Of a stretch of 64,000 nucleotides of DNA, positions 39,391 to 53,400 are shown piece after piece (positions within the stretch are counted from its first letter, which is position 1; each line of letters begins with the position of its first letter). The translations under genes were made by a program, and so were the position numbers. Source of the DNA: Tubiluchus corallicola (Eukaryota > Priapulida > Priapulimorpha > Priapulimorphida > Tubiluchidae). Location: positions 248,001-312,000 of the forward strand of contig JAQGDQ010000059.1 of assembly GCA_030141605.1 (NCBI GenBank). Reading direction: 5' to 3'. The notes below the pieces were generated by a model, which was not told where the DNA came from, ran no database searches, and was given only the letters and a program-made list of their open reading frames with translations.

Positions 39391-39735
<345 letters not shown>

Positions 39736-42511
39736 GGAGTTGAAGCAGTTTTCGCGTGTACTAAAGTGATTGCAATATTTGTTATTGAATACGCACAGCA
39801 ATGTCAAGCGGCTAAGTGATATAAAAATAAATGACATTATTTCATGCAGGTTTTTAATGCCACTAATCGCTGGCTTCATTACTTGTACACGCGTTATTAC
39901 TACATCAGTAGCAGGTGGCACATTAAGCTATACATGATGTTATCCCTAGTGGTTAGTATGACAGCTACACCGTCAGTGGTCAATAAAATATAACTAGCAA
40001 TTACTATTCACTACTAACTGTAATAAATCCCAGGAGATGTTGTTCCTCTCTAACCATCAATACTAGATTGAACTAGAGGATCCATAACCGGACTCCTGTA
40101 AGCTAGTAAAAGAACCCCTGTCGTACAATTTTTGAACATGTATGTCTAATTTGGCAATATTATCTGCTATTTATCAAATTCAACATTATTCTATCAAAAC
40201 GATATTAGCAAGCGTGTGATTAATCATGCGTGAAGTCCGATGGACTTCCGATGGACAGCTACTTGAAAGAATCAGAAGTTAATTACAATGTCTTCTGCGA
40301 GCTATTCGCATCAGAAACACTCTTGAGCGAGTAATGAAAAAGCAGAGAGGCAAACGTATTTGGAAAAGAGCAGTAACAGTAGCATCATCGTTGAATGGCG
40401 AATTGGCTGATTGGAATTTAGAATTCCAAAAAATTTGTCTGCAATTCGTGAAACGGCTTACCACAATCAAGAAACTGGAAATGATACAATAATAAAAAAG
40501 CCAAAATTACACCTAAAGTCAGAACCACAGTCACATCGACAACGCTACTGCTAATAATAAAAATAAAACAACTAGTACTATGAACTTAGTACTCTATAAT
40601 GAATGGCTGTATTGATCTTTGCGTTAATGATTACAGCTCAGTTTATCACATTTTAAACGTGCAACTGGCAGTGTTTTTGTGCTGACATTTAGAATATACT
40701 TGCATTGAAAAATCGTTTAGAATACGTAAGAAAAGTCCTGCAATAGCACATGTTCGTAGAAGTAAAAAAACACCTAAACAAAACTAAATTATAGTTATCG
40801 CCAGTGCCAAATGTAATTGTTACCCAAAAAACGGTAATAAACATAATTGGGCCTATAATAACAGTCTAAGCCAGAGATTATTCACAACGGAAATCTACGA
40901 CGTAAAAAATTGCGAGAGTTAAACAAATTACCCAAAACCACATGATGTCAGCATGATTCTAGATATATCGCGAATATTTGTTTAAACAGGAAGTTTTGCG
41001 ACAATTTTCCCAAACATCCATAATCTTCTTAACACATGATACCTCGCTATTAGATCTAAAATCGGTGACACCTATTTTAGTTTCCTAAGCTGTTCGTGAA
41101 GAGCTAGAGAAAGTTCGTATATCAGATCAGTAGTAGTGTTAGCATCTAAAAACTAATCAGGGCAAAATAGAAAATAAATAAGATTACAAGCAAAAGTTCC
41201 TGATAACTTTATAAGATTTTGGAAAAGTAATATCATTCTTCGGCGAAAATGGAACTCCTCCGTAATAAAATTGTCAATTCAAATTTCTGGTACCACTAGA
41301 ATTTTTTAGAACTAGGTAGTTTCAGGTCTAAGATTAACCATATATAAAAACACAAAAAATAGAAAACAGAAAGCAAAACAATGTCCAATCCCCGTTATTG
41401 TTCCTGAACTAATAAGTCAAAACATCTGGTAGCTGGTGCAGTCGCATACTTCTGAGCCATTTATTGAAGATGATCAGAAAAAGGTGACGACTTCGACCAC
41501 TATCGGACCCCAAAACAAGAAGAAAGAAAACGGAACACGCTAGAAAATCCACTTCGACAACACCTCCTGGGAGAGGGAGGAAGTTAGTTATCAATCCTTT
41601 AACACAATATATGATATTGAACACGTGCTTAGTGCCGATTTCAGTCACAAATCCTAAATACTATTCCACAAAGTAGCTCTAAGTTTAACAAACATGAAAA
41701 GTAATTTTAAAAAGGTATACATGATTTTCAAGTGTGTTAAATTTTGCATTTGAAATTGGGGTACGAAATTTACTTAGCCTAATTAGTTTCCAAAAGCTGC
41801 TAGTTAACTTGAGTTGATTTTGGAAGATCAGATACAAGGTACTCAGAAATGACATTTCAAGTTGGAATCGTTGGACCAATGACACATTTTTATTCGACCA
41901 AATTCTTCTGAGGGACATTTCAAAGAAGCTATGAAGTTTATAAACTTATGCTCTTACACTAAACACAAAAATTCCCAAATAGCAATTCACAATTAATGCA
42001 GTAACAAGTTTCTTATGGACAAAATAAGTGTAAAAAGAAGCCAGATTTATCTAATGCGATAAACTAATAAACATGCATGCATGCACTGTAATTCATATCG
42101 CAACTTCATGTGCAATTAATGAGATATAAGTTGTTATCATACACGTACCATTCACTTCGCGTATGAGCATTATAATAATCTTTATTTATTTAAGGTGGAT
42201 TGCACAAAACATGAACATTTCATGACTGGATTCATTTTGTGCTCCTGGTGCCGCTGTGGTTCTTATGAATAAAAGTGGCAAATGGCTCGCTTAATTCTGT
42301 AAATATTTTATTTGCCTGTTTGTAGTTCAATGCTCAGAAAAATTACTAATTTAAAATAGTATTCAGTTGCAATACTGTAATTTATTTTATACCTCTGTGT
42401 AATTACTGCCCTAATTAGTGTCGGTGAACTAGGCCTTCTCTGTTATAATATCATGAAGTATTAATGGCTATTATCCCGTAGTGGCTCATTATCGTTATCA
42501 AGGCTAATCTT
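39736..42511. other. Gene-free stretch
   Basis: AT-rich. Frames at 40.28-40.47 kb (both strands open) and 41.4-41.9 kb were examined and not supported. Confidence 0.4.
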
Positions 42512-42745
42512 CCAAGATGAGATCATGAATCATGAATCACTGAACCCACAGAGGTGTTTCAGCCACGTTTGCAGGTAAACTGTCAGAATTAGCAAGGTGA
42601 CTGAAGTAGCCCTGAATGAGTATTGAACCCATCCATACACTGACCAACCCCTGTGGCTTAACTTTGATTGTAAAGCACGCGCGGCTAAATCCACCTCGCC
42701 TTACAGGTCAATTAAATAATTAACGTGGACGAAATCAGGCTAAAA
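42512..42745 (-). mobile_element. SINE-like element
   Basis: On the minus strand: a tRNA-like head with GCCGCGCGTGCTTTACAATC and a B-box-like GGGTTCAATACTC. About 70 nt later comes a tail TGGCTGAAACACCTCTGTGG followed by GTTCAGTG. The tail aligns with that of the element at 60.48-60.68 kb. The two share a head-plus-tail layout and tail spacing, which suggests one SINE family. Confidence 0.45.
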
Positions 42746-43760
42746 CAATACTAAACGGTCAACCAGCCACATAATCGGACAACTATATATCCATCTAATC
42801 TTTACAGCACGATATACCTGGGCTCATTTCTTTGACCAAAAATTATTATGTTTTTTTCATTTTGTGAGCCAATTTTCTGCAACAATTTGAAACTTCAAAC
42901 GCGTTTTCCAAGGCAGTTTTCAAGTTGCGACCAAGAGAATGTAAAACTAAATTGTCTTCTTTTGTGTACCTTTCGAACTCCAGTGAAGGTCACTCCTTTT
43001 TCACATTAATGCAAAGTGAAAGAAGCTCACGTCTTGACAGACAGTTATTATCAGATTTCACTTCATTGCTTGTTAGTAGAAATTACAAAGTTTGGAAGGT
43101 ACAAACAAAATTGAGCAATAATTGGATAAGGACCCCTGTGGGCGAGCATATTACGATTACAGTCAGTTTACTGTTGTTGTAATCAAGTTATGAGTTTTGT
43201 GAGTAATATAATCTAGAAGAGTAAAACTAATATTAATAACAATTAGTAAAAATTCAATTATTAAAGTTTCTTTAATGAAACAAAATGTTATACGATTTCT
43301 CTTAGTTAACATTGCTATAAAACATATAAATAACGCATGTTTTTTATAATACATTTTTGTGCAATAGAGTTTTAACAGAACTATCTGACCTTGGGTGCAC
43401 ATTTAGCTTCATCAAAGCGAATTATCAGGCACTAATAACCGTATATAAGCAGTAGTTCGTCTGATTCTATATTCAATTTTTTTAATTATAATAATCAGCC
43501 CATGTGGTTGCAGGTAATTAGCGCTACAGAAACGTGCACAATGCTATAACAGTGATTTTTGTGGGTAGCCTTTTTTGGTGCTATATAATCCGATTTTTAA
43601 ATAAGTAAATACATGAGCAAGTGAAGGTTTTAAAACTATTTGTCCCATATATTCACTAGTTAGCTTGTATCATCAATAAAAAACCTGGTTGACTTTCATT
43701 AAATGATCTTGTAATTACGGCATAACAATGGTACTGGCAGTAAATGTTTATGCTCTGAAT
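42746..43760. other. 3' flank of the DNAI3-like gene
   Basis: The 3' UTR of the minus-strand gene must start here. I see no clear AATAAA on the minus strand in the first 300 nt and no oligo(A) tract marking a retrocopy. Confidence 0.4.
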
Positions 43761-46310
43761 TTAGTAAAGGTCTTCAATCTCTTTAGATTCCTCAACCAGT
43801 CCAAGTTGTATAAGCCATTCCTTTTCCATGCGGAGGTAATTGTCGTATGCTACTTTCATTCGTTGCTCAGTCTCTTGATCAGATATATCAACATCTTTTG
43901 TTGTTTCTGCAGTTCCAACCGCTGGAGCAGCTTCAGCAGCAACAATGGCTTGTTGCTCGCGTTCTTCTAGCTTCTCAGTTCTTGCATACATGCGGCTGAC
44001 TTCTCGCTCCACGTAATTTTGCACAGCTAGTGCTTCCTTTGGTGGTGCTTGTCGCAAACTCCAAGGCAAATCAAAAATATGCAGTGTTCCTATACTATCT
44101 GAAATTGCCAATAACTGTTGAGAGGTAGAAATATGATATGGAGCAATATAGGTCAGTGAAGCAGGAGAGATATTTTGACTTAGGATTGGTTCATGAGTAC
44201 GATCAAGCAAGTCCCAAACTTCAATATTTCCATCGTCTTTAGCTAAGAAGAACACAGCAGGCCTACTTGGAGACCAACAGCCATAAGTAAAGTGGTGGGT
44301 CCTGCTTATTGGATTCAAAATCGGTGTGGTCAGGCCTTCTTTCCATACTGCAAATGACCACGTGCCAACAGTTAACAATAAATTGCGGAAGAAAGGAGAC
44401 CGAACAACAGACAATACAGGACCATTGTGTATAGAAATTACATATGACGGTGCACTACAGGTAATTCGACCAGTTTCAGTGTCAAATGAGGCTTTCCAAT
44501 CTGCATATGCTAGCTGGCCATCTTCCGTGCCAACGAAAAAGCGTGACGTATACATATTATGATCAATTTCAATTGCAGAAGACTTACCAAGTTCCTGATT
44601 ACTAACTGCATGTCCTTTACTAGCTACCTTTTCATGACACTGGTACAATGAAAATTTGGTAGGAGCGAATGCGCCACTTCGGGTACTATCAGTTTTTGGG
44701 ATGTGAAGTCGTAAAAATGGCTTCCACACTAAGTCTAAATGTTGAAATTTCTGGGCATTACTCATTAATCCAACACTACTTGCCAGTTTCTTGTTCTGTC
44801 CAGCTGTTGCTTTAATATCCCAAAACAAGATTGAGTTGTCTGAAGAACAAGAAACTATTTGAACACATTTGTCACCTGTTCCTTTAATAGCACCAGTTTT
44901 TGTTACCTCAATATGCTTTGGTATCCATTCAATTTCTGTCACAGGATTCTTATGTGCATGTTCAATAGAAGAAAGAGCACAGTGTCTGACTTTTGGTGAA
45001 GTGACATTTTTCTCGGGGACGTTTAGTGCCCCTGCTGCAGTTAGTGGATTTTTTTCTGATTTAGCTGGTGTACGCTGTATATGAAGTCGCTCTTGATGTT
45101 CGGTAATATCCCAAAGTATCAACTGTCCATTAATGCATCCACCGACAATAATTGTCGGATCTGTAGGATTAAACCTGAAACATATGATATCATCAGGTGC
45201 TTCCAACATTAGCAGAGGGTGAATTGGATCACTAAAACTCCAAATCATGATTAAACTGGGATTAACAATAAATCGTGCAGGCATACAAACTCTCTCATCA
45301 AATGGTTTTTGGTGACAGCATGAAACAGCCAAAATTCCTCTAATGATCGGATGCCATTCAATGCAACTGATGCTTCTGTCCTTACTGTAATGTAGGTCAG
45401 TGAACGACTGAAACTCTTTCATGTGGCTATCTGCCTTCTTTCCAATTTGCGCATCTCCAGAGCCAAGATTCTTCCAATCATTCATATAAAGGTCCAACAT
45501 CTCATTTTGTTGTAGTGCTAATTCAAACCTTGGTAGAGTATTTTGGACAAATTTACCTAGTTTTTTGTCTTGCAAAATTTCTTTGCTTTCGTCTTCCTCT
45601 AGTTCTTGTGGTGCGTACTGAATCGCAACATTTTGAGGAAAGGGCCACTTAGTTTGACTGCTTGAATCTACTAGCAATGAGACAGCCTGAACATATTTGT
45701 CTAGCTGTTGGGCACGAAGAGTAAAATTTTTGTCTTCGTATGGTAAACAATTTACACAAGACTCTTTTGAATCCTCTGCACTGCGGTCAGAGAAGTGGAC
45801 AGCAGTACCAAATTCTCTGCGCAATCTGCTGAAGCTGTATTTGATTCTTGGGCGAGTGTCAGTCACGCGTTCAGCTTCAATCTCTCTATCACTTCCAAAA
45901 GGTACCCACTCTTTGGGTTCTGGTGGCACATAAGTAAATGCGACCTCTTCTTCCTCTTCCTCTTCCAGTCCTTCTTCTTCTTCTGCTCCTTCTGGTAAGG
46001 GAGGATTCAAAAGCAAACATTTTTTCTCTTCAGTGATGACAAGATAGAAGTTCTGACCAAATTGGAAATCAGCATCATAAACAAGCAAGAGTTCTTTTTC
46101 TGGGTAGTCGATGACAATCTGCTTAACTGGGTGAAAATCTGATATTGCTGCTCTTGCTTTGATGTCATTCAAAATAGCTTCCTTTTGAATAAGTTTATAA
46201 GGCTTATCTGCAGTGATATCTTCATCCATGCGACACTCAAATATTTCCTGTGTTTTACTGGACAAAAATAATGGGAACAATGCAGAGATGTCATCACTGG
46301 GCTCCTCCAT
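43761..46310 (-). CDS. DNAI3: WDR63 / axonemal dynein intermediate chain 3-like protein
   Basis: An 849-residue protein in one uninterrupted frame, related to human WDR63/DNAI3 and Chlamydomonas IC140, an intermediate chain of the I1/f inner dynein arm of motile cilia. The N-terminal signature is ALFPLFLSSKTQEIFECRMD, then AAISDFHPVKQIV and ELLLVYDADFQFGQNFYL at about residues 10-90. An acidic run of Glu lies at about 108-122. WD40 repeats cover about 310-760, for example GGCINGQLILWDI, NSILFWDIKA, GNIEVWDLLD and GTLHIFDLPW. A helical Glu/Gln/Ala-rich tail follows. Length is close to the human protein. It begins at an ATG placed one base after an AG that follows TTTTATTTT, so a 5' UTR intron or trans-splice acceptor is likely. 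Orthologues I know of are split into many exons, so the single-exon structure is odd. Confidence 0.93.
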   Translation of the reverse strand: MEEPSDDISALFPLFLSSKTQEIFECRMDEDITADKPYKLIQKEAILNDIKARAAISDFHPVKQIVIDYPEKELLLVYDADFQFGQNFYLVITEEKKCLLLNPPLPEGAEEEEGLEEEEEEEVAFTYVPPEPKEWVPFGSDREIEAERVTDTRPRIKYSFSRLRREFGTAVHFSDRSAEDSKESCVNCLPYEDKNFTLRAQQLDKYVQAVSLLVDSSSQTKWPFPQNVAIQYAPQELEEDESKEILQDKKLGKFVQNTLPRFELALQQNEMLDLYMNDWKNLGSGDAQIGKKADSHMKEFQSFTDLHYSKDRSISCIEWHPIIRGILAVSCCHQKPFDERVCMPARFIVNPSLIMIWSFSDPIHPLLMLEAPDDIICFRFNPTDPTIIVGGCINGQLILWDITEHQERLHIQRTPAKSEKNPLTAAGALNVPEKNVTSPKVRHCALSSIEHAHKNPVTEIEWIPKHIEVTKTGAIKGTGDKCVQIVSCSSDNSILFWDIKATAGQNKKLASSVGLMSNAQKFQHLDLVWKPFLRLHIPKTDSTRSGAFAPTKFSLYQCHEKVASKGHAVSNQELGKSSAIEIDHNMYTSRFFVGTEDGQLAYADWKASFDTETGRITCSAPSYVISIHNGPVLSVVRSPFFRNLLLTVGTWSFAVWKEGLTTPILNPISRTHHFTYGCWSPSRPAVFFLAKDDGNIEVWDLLDRTHEPILSQNISPASLTYIAPYHISTSQQLLAISDSIGTLHIFDLPWSLRQAPPKEALAVQNYVEREVSRMYARTEKLEEREQQAIVAAEAAPAVGTAETTKDVDISDQETEQRMKVAYDNYLRMEKEWLIQLGLVEESKEIEDLY

Positions 46311-47573
46311 ACTAAAATAAAATTACTAACAATGAATATGAATGCTAAAGTAGTGTAGTTCTAAGTAACAATGAATATGAATGCCAAACTCGTGTAGTTC
46401 TAAGTAACTAATAGAATAATTTAGTAATATAGCAATTTACCTATAAGTACTAAGAAGTAATCCAAATAAGTAAATAAGTGTTTCAGAAGTAGTAATTGTT
46501 AGTAACGGTAGTAGGAAGAAAACGGCATCTGAAATAACACAATATTTTTGAGAAGATCTCAGTCAACAGTAAAAATATTGAAATAGATATTATTAGGAGT
46601 TTCAAACGTCAAATGATCATTTATTCAAACTTCTGCCAGACAACTTGCCCCAGCCATATTATAACAGATTAAAACTTTAAGCATAACTAAAACTGGAGAA
46701 TGTCAAGGTCAATATGATGAAAGTATCATAACAAAGCTGAGGAAGGGTAGGTGAGACAAATTTTAAAGAATAATATACAAGTGGTACTGAGCACATTTAT
46801 ATTCCAAATTTAGTCCAAACGGAACTTTAACATGCTAAAAATAAATTACATTTATTTATATAACTTGCAATTGTACCCTTCAATCACTTTGAGTGCCAGC
46901 TACAGGCTCTCTAGGGTGAACAAATATAGATAATATAAATCCCATTTACGTCCCTCCAAAGACTCATGTAAATATATTAAAAACTCCTCTTTACAAATTA
47001 TAATTCACACAGAACTGAGCAGACAATACAGTTCTGAATTTTTTTTATTGTAAAGTAAAAATGTATACTAGCTTACGGTAATGCACTTGAGATTCAGTGA
47101 CGCCTAATAAATTACAGCATGCATAGACTTTCAGTAGGTACATGATCCATTCTTATCATATAATAATAATGTATGAACAAAAATATGAACAATTTAATGC
47201 ACTTTTACAGGAAATGACAATAAAAAAATTATTATTATATTAAATTTCATTCAATAGTACATACTCTATTTTACTCTATAAAGTCCTAATTAATTGCATT
47301 ATAGCCCCTCTGATTTAGTTCTACCAATTATAGCTCTTTCGAGTCCTAACAGTGCTCGCGACTATAATAATTCTACAAACTAAAAATTACAACATGACAA
47401 ATTAATTGAAAACTGCCTACATGACTTTGGTAATTAGATTCTATATTATCACTTTTAAACTCTATACATCAGTTTCTGCGCTCGAAAACTGAATCGCGGT
47501 TTCTTAGCAAAACTTATAAATCTACGCATAACAAGGCGTAGACGTAAACACTAAATAGCTCAATCACATTTTG
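46311..47573 (-). promoter_or_regulatory. Putative 5' UTR intron or outron of the DNAI3-like gene
   Basis: Lies between the ciliary promoter motifs and the acceptor just before the start codon (AATTTTATTTTAG, AG at 46313-46312). No donor could be fixed with confidence. It includes the tandem 39-bp repeat. Otherwise it is AT-rich with no feature. Confidence 0.4.
46328..46405. repeat. Two tandem 39-bp units
   Basis: Copies 46328-46366 and 46367-46405, both AACAATGAATATGAATGC then a variable core, then GTGTAGTTCTAAGT. They differ at a few central bases. Confidence 0.95.
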
Positions 47574-47586
47574 GTCACCAAGCAAC
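47574..47586. promoter_or_regulatory. RFX X-box
   Basis: GTCACC-A-AGCAAC matches the X-box consensus GTNRCC(N0-3)RGYAAC at every position. It lies about 1.27 kb upstream of the DNAI3-like start codon. RFX factors activate axonemal and ciliary genes through such sites. Confidence 0.75.
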
Positions 47587-47587
47587 G

Positions 47588-47594
47588 ATAAACA
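47588..47594 (-). promoter_or_regulatory. Forkhead (FOXJ1-type) site
   Basis: TGTTTAT on the minus strand fits the TRTTTRY core and lies 1 bp from the X-box. FOXJ1 and RFX co-regulate motile cilia genes. Confidence 0.55.
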
Positions 47595-47600
47595 AACTGC

Positions 47601-47610
47601 GCCGCCATCT
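47601..47610 (-). promoter_or_regulatory. YY1-type core promoter element
   Basis: AGATGGCGGC on the minus strand, the conserved core of the YY1 motif found close to many animal transcription starts. Its orientation matches transcription toward the DNAI3-like gene. Confidence 0.55.
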
Positions 47611-47611
47611 A

Positions 47612-48070
47612 TTGCATAACACGAGAAATATTCATTCATGAGAAACTATGGGTAGATCAACATAATTGTATTTTAATGACAAATCGTAACAATTTTAGTG
47701 TACATTTTGTTTTGTTTTTTCAAATTTCGAATCACAACGAGAGACCGGTTACAATTAGAGATACCTCATTTGATCAAACCTAGAGTCGGTTTATCCCTTC
47801 AAGCAAGACAGAAACTCAGAAAGCGGAAAAGCTATCTTTAGTTGACTTTTGTTTGCAAGGCAAGTACAGTCAGCGGAGACGAGTGAATTTCATTTAGTTA
47901 TCGATCACTGATTTCAATGAAAAGGTTTTGTTTGAGTACTTGACATGCTTTTTGTTATCGCTGGTTTACACCAACCATTTTTCCATTTTATGATTGAAAA
48001 AATCATGTAATTTTTCTTGCCCAATCTATTAAGTTTCAGAAAATGAGTTCTTTGAAGTGAACAGTGAAAA
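47612..48070. other. Gene-free flank
   Basis: No exon is supported. An acceptor-like TTAAGTTTCAG at 48.04 kb opens into the GAT repeat frame, but the frame is open mainly because of the repeat. Confidence 0.4.
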
Positions 48071-48205
48071 CAATGATGACGATAACAAAGAATTAAGTAT
48101 GAATGATATTCATGATGATGACGATGACGACAGCACAATGACGACGACGACGACGACAATGATGATCAATTGTGATGATGATAATGATGATGATGATGAT
48201 GATGC
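48071..48205. repeat. (GAT/GAC)n trinucleotide repeat
   Basis: About 130 bp of GAT and GAC triplets. The Asp-rich frame through it (48057-48248) ends SSASDSLQAVA-stop. It could be a terminal exon if a gene exists upstream, but I see no independent support. Confidence 0.85.
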
Positions 48206-50350
48206 TCACGAATCTTCTGCAAGCGACAGCTTGCAGGCTGTAGCTTAGGACGGACTTCGTGAACTGCAAGCGTTCAAGTGTCAAAAGTGTCTAATAGGCC
48301 TAATGAAATACCGACAAGCAAAAAATGCTTGCAAAATACAGAGTTTCATCTTAAAAACGCTACAGAAATTCTAATAATTCATAATCTTATTACACCAAAT
48401 CAGGTTAACATGCGAGTCCCCAATTCCTACAATAGTAATTACCTATTATAAAACTCTCTAGCTACCGTATAGGATAGATTGTTTTTTACCTCATTAAGGA
48501 AAATTAACAACCTACGTTTAACAACGCTAAACATATATACCGTACATAGTTATCAGTACCTTAAATACTAGCTTTCCTAGGCTTTTATTTAGTACCTTCA
48601 AAATCTAAGGTTTTCCAGGTAATACATGGAAAATCACTTTTCTCAGTAAAATCTGTTCACAACTATTGTAATCATATCAACGGCTTCGCTTTTAATTAAT
48701 TTTGTACTTTTTGTTTCAACCTTACAACTTGTTTTAGCCGTCCCTAATTTGTTGTTAACTTTACTAATTAGCAATAAATTACAGCTGGTTAACTCTTCTG
48801 TATTTATGGCTACTGCCTCGTAACCGTGGAAACCGGCTTCTTAATTTCTCCTCTTCCACGTCGTGCTTACTGTTACGCTCAAACAATGAACGGGCAAAAT
48901 GTAATTTTCGCGACCAAATTCACTTAGGGAACTGAGAAGGTTGTGATTGGGAACATTAGTCGGTTAGTAAAAAGCTATGTCTACTGAGTATAATTAAGCC
49001 AAGCCTGTATCATAAGCGAGCATACCACGAATGCAATCCGAATCTAACTCAGCAGGGTTCTCATATATTTGAATTTAAAAGACCCCGAAATATGCACCTG
49101 TAGGCTTTTTAGGACATACAAATTGGAAAAATGTCAATTTTCATCCCAGCCCACCTTACTCAAATATTTCAAGGGAATACTTGTGGGTTTCCAAAGTTTT
49201 CGTGGCATGAGAAGAAAATAGCATTAGTGTTCAAGTAAGACTGGAGAAAAACTTACATAGAAACAACCACACTGATGACATTTAACGTTGCCACAGCATA
49301 AAGAGAGTTACATCACTCGAATACTCCCGCATATTCTTTTAGGATTTCAATCCTCAAAACGTGTATGTATCTTCAATGGTGAACGTTGTTCAAGGTGATT
49401 TTAAAAGACCTTGCAGTGCATTTTGATACATTTTCCTGATTACACGAATTGACATTTTGTAATTGATTAACATGGCTCATGGTTTCTCTTTGTCATTTAA
49501 TCCAGTTTCTGTAACACACAGACAGGTGCTAACAAGCACTCAAAATAATGAATGCTTGCTACGGCTTCATTAGAAAGACCGGCGGTAACAAAAGTAAAAG
49601 AAAACCGTTATTTGGTAAATACAAATAATACTTTGTCACAACACTAACACGTGAATGAATCGTAAATGAATTCCGATTTTTCACTTTTGTTGTTCAACAA
49701 AAAAATTAAATGCGTCACGGTCATGCAAGCGTTACGCCTATACTCATGTGAAACATTAACGACAAAATCCGACAAATAACGACATTTTATAGCAATTTCC
49801 TGTAGCAATTTTTATTAGCAATAGTCGATTTTAGTCAAAATGTGTCAACAAATTATGTCGCCCATAATATAAATACATCTATGCAGATGCAATAGCCAGA
49901 AAAGAGCAAAATAAGTATGCGTTCGACAGTGTATCACACTAATGACAGAAGAACGCCCAGAATTGTTAGTGTTAGAAAGTGACCTGCAAAGTCACGTATC
50001 TAAAAGTAAACAAGTTTTGAGAAAAACGATTTTTTTGTTTTACAACTAAAAACGTTTTTCGATTTGTTTGCAAGTATTTAGGAATACTGACTAGCATGAC
50101 TTATTTTAAGTCTTTTTTGAGAAAAATGTGAGACTCTAATTTAATTCGCGTCACGCAAATGATAAATTTCAGGTTTTGAAAGTTTGAACAAGGTTAAAAG
50201 TTTGAAGAAGTTAAAATAGTCAAGGAGAAGCCAAAATTTGGCATAGCTAATAATTTATGTTAAATTAAAGAAAAACTACAAAATTCAAAATGCGTTTCAA
50301 ATGCCAAACCTTTAAAAACTAACTTGACAAAATCTCCAACTCTTTTGTCA
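48206..50350. other. Gene-free stretch
   Basis: AT-rich, with no gene, RNA or mobile element recognised. Confidence 0.45.
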
Positions 50351-50425
50351 AAAATGTAGTGACGATGATGACATGATGATGATGATTACAATAATGATTA
50401 CAACGATGATAATATTAATAATAGC
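50351..50425. repeat. Short (GAT/ACA)n imperfect repeat
   Basis: About 70 bp of interrupted GATGAT and ATTACAAC-type triplets. Confidence 0.6.
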
Positions 50426-53400
50426 GTCAGGAGATTTTCTTGCAAAAACAGAATCATACTAATGTGAGTGTATTTTAATACCTACATAAACTGAGCAAAT
50501 GAGACCCGCAGTTAACCAATCAGGTACCATGGCAAAGCCACCTTGTAAAATGGAATCACCAAATGAAGGTAAGCATGTTTGCAGGTCCCTGTCGAGGGCA
50601 GATAATAGGATGTGTAAGTTCTTGTAAAAAAGATACTTGAAACAGTGATGAAGGCGTATTTATTTGCAAATACCTTGCTTTTCAATGTAAAGTCCACCTT
50701 CAGATCTGTATTTTGGTATATGTATTTCTCAATTTGTATTTAAAAGTCATAGATACGCGACTTTGCAGGTCACTCCTAGCATATTTTACTGCCATCACCT
50801 GACGCCCCGAAGAAGATTTAAACTAATACGGAATAATTAATAAGGTTATATAATAAAGTATATGTCTATGTGTAATGTAGGTATATGCCACAATGAGTAA
50901 AAAAAGTGCCTTGCTTCTGCGCATAGACCGATTACCGCAATGTCATGCACCGTTAGTCTAATAAATATTGAATTTCTATACTTTTGCCAAGCTTGCGTGT
51001 ATGTAAATATAAGTTAGTCAGGCAAACAACGCAATTACTTATCTGCGTGGAGCACACGGCGAAAAATTCTTCGGTGCTTCCCGCTGTGAATAATTAACGG
51101 CTTCAAAAAAAGAAAACGAAACAGACACAAGCAAGTTAAGACATGCTATACATGTGTAACCTAATTAGTTTATATCTTTTGCACCTCTGACTGGCAATCG
51201 CAAGGTATCAGTTTGAAATATTGAAATGTAAACTTTTTGCCAATCTCATAATCATACCTCAATCACTAAAATCCATTAAGCTTAGGCTTATATGTCCATC
51301 CGCCAGTATCACTCAGTGATGCTGTTATTAGCTAAATTTAAAGCCATAAAACCATTCGGTAATTACTTAATAATATTCTGTGCTGAAGTGTGTGGCTCTT
51401 AATAAATTCAAAAGATAGAACATAAACATCTTAATAGCACTTTATGTCATTAGGTACCGGTGCGCCTGCTAGGTACTGAAGTTCGGTACGCGGTATCACT
51501 AGGATTTCCCAGTCAAATATGAACGTTCATGACATGAAAACTGACTTTGCTCATACAAATGTGATAATACAATCTTTCTTGAGACATAGGTCATTCAAAT
51601 GTGACAAAGGCTTTGAAAACGAAGAAAACTTAATTTTCAAGACTTCGTATTTTGATAGATCCTTTATAAAAATTATCTAACAAATAAAATAATGCGTACA
51701 AATAATAAGTAGAGATTTTCTTGTAATCATTTATTTCTTGGCTGAAAATTGTATAGTTATAATTATGAAAATGCAAATATAAGCGTGATGTCGTTATCAA
51801 TATACTTAGTTATTTTGAGTGTTCTGTGTTCTGGGGTCTTAGCAAGCTCCTTATCAATTTTTTAGGTTCCTAGTCGGAAGCACTTCATTCTCCCACAAAC
51901 AGCTTGTCGCTCCATTCCCTTTATTCTAGTCAGAAATAACTGACATAAAATACAGATCATGCAGATTACACAACAGAAAAATATTGAAACCGAATACTCA
52001 GACATTCCCAGATTCCTAACCCACTGATCAATTATTGCAATTGTAGCATTGGTATTACTCAACTATCAAACGGAAATCTTTCCCCACACTCTACCCAGAT
52101 ATAATCGACAGGTATCATACACGCATTAATTTAATGTCGATTGCATTTGACGCAGCTTCATCCCACAAGTGATTGATGAAAGGTATAATGTTCAGTTTCC
52201 TGTTAACGTCTAAGTGCAACCAATAGGCTATCAGCGATTGATTGTAACTGCTTGTTGCTGTATTTTAACTACAAAATAGTCATAATATTTACGCTAATTG
52301 ATGTATAATTGCTAAAAATCAGCCGAGTCAGCTGCGCATATATGCAAAATTGTCATAAATTCTGATATTATTCTGGTAAAAACCGTAAACTGCCAAAAAT
52401 AGATCAGGCCGCTAGCGTACATTCCATTTTGTAATACGATTGGGTCAACTATAGACCTAAATACTTAAAAAATAAATATTAAAGCGTTTACATATAGGTG
52501 TTATTGTAAACGAAAAGACAGAAAACTAAAATTAAACTACAAAGAATGTCATAAATTTTGATGTTAACAACTATCGTACTGCTACAAAGTCTAAGATTAC
52601 TTATTAAGAAAAAGATTAACTGGCAGTTCAAAAATTTTGAAACTAGTTGATGAATTTGACTCCAATTACTCTTATGTGAATATCGCAAATATCTGACGAC
52701 CAACAGTATTGTGAATGCAAACATCTTTGATGTCTGATACTATGTTAGCGACTGCATCAACATACTGCACGTTACCTTCAAAGCTCAATTACTAACGTTA
52801 TTTTAATTATAAAGAACATTACAAACATTAATGATGAAGCGATTGTTTAATCAAGCAAGGTTGGCCCACTACGGATGTATGCCACACGCCAACTTCTAGC
52901 ACAGCAATATTAAGATATTAAGATTTTAGAAAAGACATGTGGCGCCAAGAGGATGAAATCATGTAATGTTAGCTAATTGCCAATACACTCATATATGCCT
53001 ACATCGGATGCACCTCCACTTGATAATTTTTTACAATACACCACTGCTGCTCAGTAACATATTTGTGAAACAACATAACATTAAATTCACTTACTTAACA
53101 TTTATCAATTACTCCTTTGTGTACAGCTATATAAATAATACTGCTGCACGAACAATAATTGTTACGTGAAAATAACTTTTTTAACTGAGCAAATTTTATT
53201 TCTCTTTCCAAATGTGGCCCGCTGGAGATTTATGGATGTTCTCTCATCTCATGGGTAAGTAGAAAACTTGAAAGTTTACATCACTTGAAAGACAGTTATA
53301 GGTTGTACAAGAGAAGCGCAGCTGCCCAAATATTCAACAGCGCAGTCTCTAAAATGCTTTAATGACTCACAAGAGATGTGAATGTTTGAATGTTTTTACA